Below the pieces are notes generated by a model that did not search any database, was not told where the DNA came from, and was given only the letters and a program-made list of their open reading frames with translations. Made by a program: the position numbers and the translations under genes. Shown here piece after piece: positions 1 to 7,264 of a DNA stretch of 10,770 nucleotides; the first letter of the stretch is position 1; the number at the start of each line of letters is the position of its first letter. This DNA is from Zancudomyces culisetae (Eukaryota > Kickxellomycota > Harpellomycetes > Harpellales > Legeriomycetaceae), in the NCBI GenBank assembly GCA_001969505.1, contig LSSK01000110.1:64001-74770 (forward strand), read 5' to 3'.

Positions 1-90
1 AAAATTAATAAAGGCAAAGCAATAAAATAAAGTGCAAAAACAAAACAGGGTTTTGCGGAAGTCGCAGAATCGTTTGGATATGAACAAGTT

Positions 91-1427
91 TTACAAGACC
101 TTCTGATCTATGGCGGTAGCAGCAGCTTGTACCAGGTTGTCACACATGACATTTTCAACAGTTTCTTCCAAATGTCGTTTTGGATCCTGTCGGCCCACAT
201 GTCTAGTTTTTAATTGTTCTGGAGTCAATTTTGATTCATCAGTCGTCTCTTTATAGTAACTCTCAGCAAGAGAAAGCATTTTTTTAACAGAAGATTCGTT
301 ATGGGAGCAGTGGGTTTCAAAGTTCGTCAGTGTCAAGCCACTTGTCCATTCCTTTTTATTGAGATTTAACAACATTTTTTCCTCCAGTTTATTTTTTCGA
401 TAATCAATGATAATGGAGTAGTAGTGTCTGTTCAAGCCGTGGATTAGCGCCTAGAATAGATACGTATTTACAAAAAAATTTATACTAAAGGTCCAAATGC
501 AATTGTAATGGATGTATCTCGATATATAGCATTAAATATAAAATTATCCGCAATACCTGAATGTTTGGCTTGTTTAAAAATCCATAGTTTGTCGTAGTTT
601 GGCGAGGCTCTTGTCCAGCCATAGCGAGTCCAGGATCTATCAATCGGAATGCATCAATCACAACCTTTCCTTTAACTGACTGGATAGGATCGACCACGAC
701 GGCAACCGCCCGGGGGTTCAACCGCTCAAATGCTTGTTGAGTATTTATGTCAACGCTGGAAAGCCAGCACCCGAAACCTGGATGTGAGTGGTACCACCCC
801 ACAACGGATTCACCTCTATTCAAAAAAGCCCAATTTTTTTCTCACCATTTTTTACGCACTCTCTTCAAGAAATGTGAAATCTTGGGGGAAAAAACAATAC
901 ATACCTTCCCGTTTGTTTGAGCATTTCCATCATTGCTGCTTGGTATGCTTCATCAATCGCCTCAACTGAGACTCCTGTACCACTTTGCGGCATTGCAAAT
1001 ACATCGACAACCTGTATAGTATATTTATCAACAAACTCACCCAGCATCAGCCCCATTACTTCCATCGGAACACCAGCTCGACCTGTTTATTTTTTAAAGA
1101 AATGAGAAAATCTCTAGTCACTTTACACACAGCCCCTTCTCAAAGAATTTCTATTTGTATAAGTTTTATATCGTAGCTTACCATGTTTGAGCATCTATAG
1201 GGATAGTTTTCATAAATGCAAATAAATGGTAAGTCAAACTCATTTCCTCGTTTTAAACAAAAATCTGCAAAATGTAAAACAGACAACCAAATATAATAAG
1301 CAAGTAAATTTACCTTCAGCAGAGCCAATGACGAAATATGGATAACTTCAGAGGTATCACTAGTTTCTACATCTATACCTGATCCCAACCCGCCGGCTGA
1401 CATTCCCAGTAATCTCGACAAATCCAT
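91..1427 (-). CDS. RPN11: 26S proteasome lid deubiquitinase RPN11 (PSMD14/POH1), five exons, complete
   Basis: Zinc metalloprotease of the proteasome regulatory particle that removes ubiquitin chains from substrates as they are translocated. Reading the minus strand, the exons are 1427-1314, 1194-1182, 1082-905, 815-557 and 450-91, with introns of 119, 99, 89 and 106 nt, all GT-AG. They join in frame to 924 nt, 307 aa plus TAA; human is 310 and yeast about 306. The JAMM motif is complete: Glu50 in [13 protein letters not shown], His111 and His113 in [12 protein letters not shown], and Asp124 in SSVD. The family segments [47 protein letters not shown] and QDPKRHLEE are all present, so both the MPN core (about 25-190) and the C-terminal helices that pack in the lid are covered. 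The start is the Met at the beginning of MDLSRLLGM, matching the family N-terminus. Oddity: the second exon is only 13 nt. The gene is transcribed away from the PPR gene. Exon borders are inferred from homology and splice signals. Confidence 0.97.
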
Positions 1428-1655
1428 TTTTTATTTTATGCTGTTTTTACTTTCACTGAGTTACTTAAATCTTATATTTAGATTTCTAGAGCTACGATTC
1501 TTATATCTATTTGTTAAAAAATAAAGCAAATCGTGTGGTGAAAATGGTAACGGTGTTTTGTTTTATAACAAAGGAATTCAATTTTCAATACTATTTATTT
1601 TATTTGCATTAGCAAGCTAAACCAACACAAAAAATTAGCTGTATAAAGCTGCCAT

Positions 1656-1665
1656 ATTACGTCAT
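1656..1665. promoter_or_regulatory. Candidate bZIP (ATF/CREB-like) site upstream of RPN11
   Basis: ATTACGTCAT contains TTACGTCA, which read on the other strand is TGACGTAA, a well-known class of ATF/CREB and stress bZIP site. It lies about 230 nt upstream of the RPN11 start, in the divergent spacer. The match is seen in the sequence; binding and function are inference. A single site in 1.6 kb could also occur by chance. Confidence 0.3.
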
Positions 1666-2544
1666 TGGGTGAGAACGCTGATTTTTAATTTATTTTTTCA
1701 TTTTGAATGTAGTTGTACCTACGTAAGGCTTTCATAAGACCTAAATAAACAGAAATCACAGTAAAGGCAAAGTGGTTACAAAGTAAATATTGATAGAAGT
1801 ATATATTCAGAGCCAGCAAAAGAGTTTGAAATAATAAAAAAGATGCATTAGAGGTATAATTTCCCCTTGGTATACGGATGAATACTGTGGATAGTTTAGA
1901 TATTCAAAGCTACACAATAATCTCTGGTTTTGTATCCTTTTCCTATACTTGATGTTTTTATATCTTTTCAAAAACACACAATTTTTTTTATATACGTTAG
2001 CTGGTTGAACTTTTCTGTGGCTCTTTTCGCATGAATAATATATTCGAACCACGCCATTAGGTATCTTAATGTTAAGTTTGCTCAGCTTGACCTTAGAGAG
2101 GGTACATAGTTTTTGGTACACTGGTGTTAGGGCTTCACAGGTATGCTTGGCCAGGCAAGCAGTTTACAATGTGTTAGATTGCATATGTTCATCACAAACC
2201 CAAAGACGAAGGAGGAAGGAAGCAGATATGAATAAAGCAATGTTTAACACAATGCGACTTTGCCAAAAATACATGCTCTCCTTTTTTTAAGACGGAGAGG
2301 TTTGAGTGCACTGGGATTCTCAAAGGCTAGTTATTACTATACAGCGAGTTGGCTAAGGCATCTGGATATTGTGTATGTGAGGATATTGACTTTTTATAAG
2401 CAAGTTTATTACTTCTAAATGTGTTCAAAACATCAAGTTCGTAGTCTCACATTTACATCTCATAACAGCTTGTACTATTCCCATTTATTACCAATGTTTA
2501 TTTTTACAAAAATATGTTTTTGTTGTTGCTAATCTTGAATTTGT

Positions 2545-2566
2545 AAAAAAAAAAAAATTTTTTTTT
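2545..2566. repeat. Poly(dA)-poly(dT) tract
   Basis: Thirteen A residues run directly into nine T residues, a self-complementary homopolymer block in the divergent spacer, about 470 nt upstream of the PPR start. Such tracts are known to disfavour nucleosomes in fungi. Here that role is only inferred, and simple slippage in AT-rich DNA is an equal explanation. Confidence 0.6.
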
Positions 2567-3037
2567 ATCAGCCATAAGGAGGGATTACAAACCAAATAAA
2601 GAACATTTTATTTACTTTGGGTAATTTGAACTTGCTATACCAATTAAATCTGCTCATCTTTCCCGAATTTTCTGGCAAATTTCAATTAACTAACAAGGAG
2701 AGTTTCAAAAGATAGTGAGAAAAAAATAATTTATAGCAGAGTTTTCAAGAAGAGGAACAGATACACAAGATACCACAGCAACATAAGAAGGTTGACCAGC
2801 GTGTAAAGTAGTTGCCTTTAAGTACTTTTAATTCATAAACATTTATCTTTTCTAAATCAGCCAGCTTGTTTTATCTGTGTGTTTTATATACACCTTTATC
2901 TTTTTTTCTTCTTGGTGTAAAAGGCATTCTTTTCATTTGGAAAGATACTAGTAGTAATTTGAAAAATTACATAGTCACGCTCCAGCTTTCTTTGTTGTTA
3001 GAGGAAAAGTAAGGGAAATAAGGGTAGAGAACAGGAA

Positions 3038-4771
3038 ATGAGAATGGCGACCGGAATCCTCAGACTACTTGCTTTGAATGCAAAGGGTCAAACAAGTTCT
3101 ATGTTACGAAGCTATCTTGGAATAGCACAAACTCGAAAGCAAAACCTGCTGTGTCGTTGCAGAAGTTTATACACTGGTGTGGATAACAATGCTACTATTG
3201 AGGAAGCCACAAAAGTAGGGAATGTTAACACCCTGAACGAAATCGATGTACTGCTAAAAAATCTGAAGAACGATTTGAGATCTAATGATGTGGAAACTTC
3301 TTGGAAATCCTACTTGACAATAATGCGATATGGATCACAAAGTACAAAGGTTATACTGTCTAGAGAGGATCATGTTGAGATGCTATTAAAAGTGAATATC
3401 ACTAAATTGAAGGAGAGAAATCATAGAATCGATATTGAATACGAGGAGAGGCTTGAATATATATTGCAGAACATTAGTGATTTGGAGAGCCTTACTAGCG
3501 ATAATTATACAAAATCCCTACTTAAGGATAGCGTTTTCGGAATCAAATCTAACAAATTTGAAAAAAATAGCAATACCAGTATCAGTGGAGGCAAAAGTGG
3601 CGATGAAATATTTGGAATAACTTTAAGCGAAATAAAAACGATTTCTCGGCAAAAGGAGCACCTCACAGGTATATATGAGCCCAGAATTATAAGCCATATG
3701 CTGTACTTTTACTCCTTGATTAGGGCTTACGAAAAGGCAGATCACTTTTGGAACAGCATAAAGAATCATGGAGGTCACATTGACAGATTTAGCTACATTA
3801 TTTACGAATCCATTCTAGCACACAGGGCACTTTCCGGCAGCATTTCATTTTTTGACGGGAAAATCGTTAAAAGCAACGATTTTAGCAAGAGAATTGCAAG
3901 ACTGTTTGAAATTTGGAACGAAATGGAGTCAAAGGGGATAAGTAAAACACCGAGGGTTGTAGCGCATATGATTTTTGCTTATGGTGTAATAGGGAACGTA
4001 AACGTTGCACAAAAGCTGTTTGATAACTCTCAGCGCCCATCCCCAGTAAATGGTATAAGTATTGGTGAAGTTAACAGGAAAGAGGATGGAATTCTAAATT
4101 TGAGCTCCCTAAGGGATGCATTTACAAAGAAAAATGGATTTGGTAAATTTTTCAATGGGAACAGTGATGCCAAGAATGTCGAGGAGAATCCATGGATAAG
4201 CCTTGAAGAAAGTAATGAAGTCAAGCTTGATTTTTCAAAGTTTTCCAATAGCGGGCGGGCGGAAATCTACGCCTCACTAATAAAGGTGTATCTTTTAAAC
4301 GGGAACGTAGATAAAGCTATAGAGATATTCAATTCCATGGATACTTTAGATGACAGCAAACACCTGGCCAAACTAGGCGTTATGAACCCTAGGAGCCATC
4401 TGGTATTACCAAACGTTACCACATTCAATAGCTTGATCAAGTATCTTGTTTTACTCAGGAGGTATGACCTTGCACTTGACTACGTCGATCTTATGATAAC
4501 AGAAAAGTACAATATCCTTCCCAACCACTCAACAATGACATGTTTAATAACCAGGGACTTTGCATCATCTAATTACACCATTGCAGAAAATATTGCTAGC
4601 TGGATATCTGATATAGCTGGGATAGAAAGGCCAAGGGAAGTTGAAGAAAACTTGAGGCTCGGGTATGTTGCATGGAGAAGACGTGTCGATGCAGAAGCTA
4701 GGTATAGCGCTCCTACAATCGATGACACCCAATTAACTCCCGATATACCTATTGTTAACTTGACCGATTGA
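3038..4771 (+). CDS. Mitochondrial-type pentatricopeptide repeat (PPR) protein, single exon
   Basis: A 577-aa open frame without introns, ATG to TGA. PPR proteins are helical-repeat RNA binders, mostly acting on organellar transcripts. The first ~45 residues are rich in Arg, Leu and Ser and almost lack acidic residues (MRMATGILRLLAL, then RTRKQ/CRCRSLYTG-like basic patches), as expected for a mitochondrial presequence. Helix-turn-helix PPR-like units are visible at about 213-247 (RIISHMLYFYSLIRAYEKADHFW), 303-332 (TPRVVAHMIFAYGVIGNVNVAQKLF), 407-436 (AEIYASLIKVYLLNGNVDKA) and 458-496 (PNVTTFNSLIKYLVLLRRYD, ending ILPN). A weaker unit with the Trp-rich fungal pattern lies near 85-120. Between the third and fourth clear regions (about 335-405) is a low-complexity, charged insertion. 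A second in-frame ATG two codons later (Met3) could be the real start. I cannot assign an orthologue; the RNA target is unknown. Family call is firm, subfamily is not. Confidence 0.88.
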   Translation: MRMATGILRLLALNAKGQTSSMLRSYLGIAQTRKQNLLCRCRSLYTGVDNNATIEEATKVGNVNTLNEIDVLLKNLKNDLRSNDVETSWKSYLTIMRYGSQSTKVILSREDHVEMLLKVNITKLKERNHRIDIEYEERLEYILQNISDLESLTSDNYTKSLLKDSVFGIKSNKFEKNSNTSISGGKSGDEIFGITLSEIKTISRQKEHLTGIYEPRIISHMLYFYSLIRAYEKADHFWNSIKNHGGHIDRFSYIIYESILAHRALSGSISFFDGKIVKSNDFSKRIARLFEIWNEMESKGISKTPRVVAHMIFAYGVIGNVNVAQKLFDNSQRPSPVNGISIGEVNRKEDGILNLSSLRDAFTKKNGFGKFFNGNSDAKNVEENPWISLEESNEVKLDFSKFSNSGRAEIYASLIKVYLLNGNVDKAIEIFNSMDTLDDSKHLAKLGVMNPRSHLVLPNVTTFNSLIKYLVLLRRYDLALDYVDLMITEKYNILPNHSTMTCLITRDFASSNYTIAENIASWISDIAGIERPREVEENLRLGYVAWRRRVDAEARYSAPTIDDTQLTPDIPIVNLTD

Positions 4772-4821
4772 ACGCATTATTCCCTTTCGTTGGTTGTATG
4801 ATAAGCAAAAAACCATCTTTG

Positions 4822-4864
4822 ATTTATTTTATTTTGTTTTGTTTTGGTTTATTTTATTTTTTTG
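4822..4864 (+). repeat. T-rich pentamer tract just downstream of the PPR gene
   Basis: A run built from TTTTA and TTTTG units (ATTTTATTTTGTTTTGTTTT and so on) begins about 50 nt after the PPR stop codon. It may be part of the 3' UTR or cleavage/termination region of that gene, since U-rich elements are typical around fungal poly(A) sites. No AATAAA hexamer is seen between the stop and this tract. Confidence 0.55.
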
Positions 4865-5030
4865 GTTCTTAGATTCTCAAAAGTAAACAGTAATTATAGT
4901 TATAACCGTTATCGTTTTGCGCAAATATCAGTGTTGCTCAACTGTACTGTTTACACAAGTCCCTTATCACTTTTATCCTTTCTTATCACCATTTGTAACC
5001 CTGCGTTTCCTCTTCTTCCTGTGTCATAAC

Positions 5031-5051
5031 TCCCCCTCCCCCCTCCTTCCC
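5031..5051. repeat. C-rich homopyrimidine tract (G-rich on minus strand)
   Basis: A 21-nt block made only of C and T, with C runs of 5, 6, 2 and 3, stands out in AT-rich surroundings. The complementary strand has G runs separated by one or two bases and could form a G-quadruplex. It is followed by two copies of TAGCGCCC at 5052-5059 and 5069-5076, a local GC-rich island. No function is visible. Confidence 0.55.
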
Positions 5052-5323
5052 TAGCGCCCTGAAAGAAATAGCGCCCAGTTTGAATCATGTAGTACCAGCA
5101 TATGTTTACTTCTAAGTCCTATACTAAGAAATATAGTACAACGTAAGATACCAATGGCTTTAACTGTGCTGTAACTCATCAACACAAGGAGCATTCACAC
5201 AATTTATTTTTATCCATATGATTGTTTTTGTGTGTTTAGCTTAACAAGATCGCTACTATCGATAGCAGTGACAGTGTGTTTTAAACCACGAAGGGTTGAT
5301 CAGTGGGTTACATATGTTCTTGA

Positions 5324-5350
5324 CTATCAAATCTATCAAATTCATCAAAT
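5324..5350 (+). repeat. Three tandem 9-bp units
   Basis: CTATCAAAT at 5324-5332 and 5333-5341, then TCATCAAAT at 5342-5350: three head-to-tail nonamers, the third with two differences. It is a minor tandem repeat without evident role. Confidence 0.6.
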
Positions 5351-6181
5351 CACCATACCCTCAGTTGGTACTTTTCTGTACTAGTGTAACATATGGTTCA
5401 ATAGGTTTGATGGCATGTTACCTTTTTTTCACGTTATTTAGGAGCAGGCCAATAGTTTATCTGCTTTGCATTCTAATTACTTTTTTGCTAAGGAACTGTA
5501 GGTCTATTTATTTTGTTTATTGTGAAAATTGCATTGGTTTTGATATCTGACTGGAGAGATCCTACAGATTCAACTTTACATTTAGAAACTTTGTGGTTTA
5601 AAATATGGAAAAAGGGGTTGAAAAAGGGAAGTGTCAAACTATTATCTGTTTTGGAAAACAAAAACCTGACTTTGACAAACAATCTCTGACATTATTAACC
5701 CAAAATAATGGGTTTGTAACAAGTGTTATTTGCAGTCCAATCCTGGCCTGCATCATACTCCTGTTTTGCTTTTCACTTTTTAAGCTTGCATATTGTGCAC
5801 TTTTCATTTATTAAGGACAACCGCATCTCTATTTCTAGACTGGCACAGCGTTTTTGGTTTTGTATGACAGTTTGGCGATGTACCATCTATCTAAAAACAA
5901 TCCAATTCTTGTTTTTGAGCGGTTGATGGACAATGTCAGTGCGCAAAAACATCAGTAAACAAAGATAAACTAGAAGTATCACATTGCTACTTTTGCAAGT
6001 GCATTTACGCTTATCAAACTACTTTTTAAAACACTAGTTTAGTGTCTGTATTCAATTGGTAGGCCGCAGTTCGTTTTTATGAATAAGCAACTAATATTTG
6101 CCCATTTCATTTATTGTACCAAAAAAAAACTGGATGCTTTAACCCAAAAACTTTAGCAATAAGTACAATGTTATAATGAAA

Positions 6182-6263
6182 ATAGGAGGGTGGTATCTGT
6201 GAGAGGAGGAGGGGAGGGGTATTGAATGTATATACTCACACACTCTTTACATCCCCCTCCTAT
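6182..6263. repeat. Nested inverted repeats enclosing a G-rich tract
   Basis: The outer arms are ATAGGAGGG (6182-6190) and CCCTCCTAT (6255-6263), perfect complements. The inner arms are TGTGAG (6198-6203) and CTCACA (6235-6240), also perfect. Between the inner arms the + strand carries GAGGAGGAGGGGAGGGG (6203-6219), four G runs with single-A spacers that could fold as a two-layer G-quadruplex. It lies about 1 kb upstream of the MYSM1-like gene. Confidence 0.5.
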
Positions 6264-6440
6264 GTTGCATACTGCGTCAGAAATAGTCAACAATAGATGC
6301 TACCGATACATTCAGACAGAGATCTTTACTGAAACTGCTCGTTTCTGAAGGTAACACCCACCTTTCTAGATGCGATTTGCGACCTTCCTATAGCTCAATT
6401 TTTCACCAGAGGAGAGTACAAGAGCAACATTAGCATATAA

Positions 6441-6476
6441 CCCAGATAGATACAGCTAAAGCTATATATCTCTGGG
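6441..6476. repeat. Compact imperfect hairpin
   Basis: The arms CCCAGA (6441-6446) and TCTGGG (6471-6476) pair perfectly. Inside, GATA (6449-6452) pairs with TATC (6467-6470), and AGC (6454-6456) pairs with GCT (6461-6463) around a four-base loop. This gives about 13 base pairs in 36 nt, with a two-base bulge on the left and a small asymmetric internal loop. Whether it is transcribed is not shown. Confidence 0.5.
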
Positions 6477-7264
6477 AAATCTATGGGGATGACAACACAA
6501 AATGAGACACTTTGGTCAATACATTTTTCTAAGAATTTGTGTACTGATTTGTAGTAGCTCCAATTTCTTACCAAGTTGCTTTAAGCACATTTTCTCTTAG
6601 TTTCGGGAATGAAAAACAGGAAAAAAATTTTTAGCAGTAAAAAATTTCTTATTTTAAACCATCTTAGGAGAAACTGCTCAGAAAATCAACAATTAACCAC
6701 AATTAAAGATAATTGAAATTACATGTGAGGGTACAACAGCCCAAAATTACAAAAAAAAAAAAGTAGTCGTGAATTATTTTCCCACTCAGACTTGATACGT
6801 ATGCTGTACCACTTTTATTGTTGTTGGTGGCATTATTTCGGAAAGGAAGGAGGGGGTTTGCTTGGTGGAGAAAGGAAATAATTTTTCATGAACAATATTT
6901 TGTATTTATCAAGTGGAACGTTCTTTAATTAGCAAAAAAAAAATATCAGTGATATATCAAAAGATATACATAACATAAAAGGTGTAAACCGGATAAAATA
7001 GCATTATATGTTGGTATCAGTTCTTTAAAGATTAGTATTATTCAAAACACAGCCAATGGTATTATTCTGAAAAAGGTATCGCCTATTGTTCTTAGTGCTA
7101 GAATTGTTGTAAAATAGGGTTATGAGAAACATATATTCCCACTAATACTCGTATTAAGTGCAGGTGAAGCTGGAGAAACAAAATAGCAGCGTATATATCA
7201 GAAAATACCCATTAATCAAAACCATCAATACTACATTTACCACTATCTTGCACTCCGGATTGTA

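Larger units (their letters stand above)
1428..3037. other. Divergent intergenic spacer between RPN11 and the PPR gene
   Basis: About 1.6 kb of AT-rich DNA between two divergently transcribed genes, presumably holding both promoters and 5' UTRs. Short open frames in it (for example 1807-2121 minus, 2069-2290 plus) have no recognisable domain or homologue signature and look like chance frames. I found no tRNA, snRNA or rRNA signature by eye. It contains a palindromic bZIP-type site near 1660 and a long A/T homopolymer tract near 2555, listed separately. Confidence 0.7.
4772..7264. other. Long intergenic spacer with no supported gene
   Basis: About 2.5 kb of AT-rich DNA between the PPR stop and the MYSM1-like start. 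The open frames here (such as 5296-5550, 5605-5814 and 5723-5926 plus) are under 90 codons, overlap one another in different frames, are rich in Phe/Leu/Ile/Tyr/Cys as expected from T-rich DNA, and show no domain. By eye I found no tRNA, snRNA, RNase P or SRP RNA consensus. Structured or compositional oddities inside it are listed individually. Confidence 0.65.

Noticed and set aside
1428-1800. Possible PACE box (GGTGGCAAA, the Rpn4 site) upstream of RPN11
   Set aside because: Only weak partial resemblances were found; no convincing match on either strand.
1807-2121. 104-codon minus-strand open frame in the divergent spacer
   Set aside because: Low-information, Lys/Tyr/Asn-rich composition, no family signature, no supporting splice partners.
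5296-5926. Overlapping small open frames with hydrophobic stretches that resemble membrane segments
   Set aside because: T-rich DNA produces Phe/Leu/Ile-rich frames by chance; they overlap each other in different frames and lack any recognisable feature.
7192-7198. TATATAT about 67 nt upstream of the MYSM1-like start as a TATA box
   Set aside because: Such strings are frequent in this AT-rich spacer and there is no transcription-start evidence.
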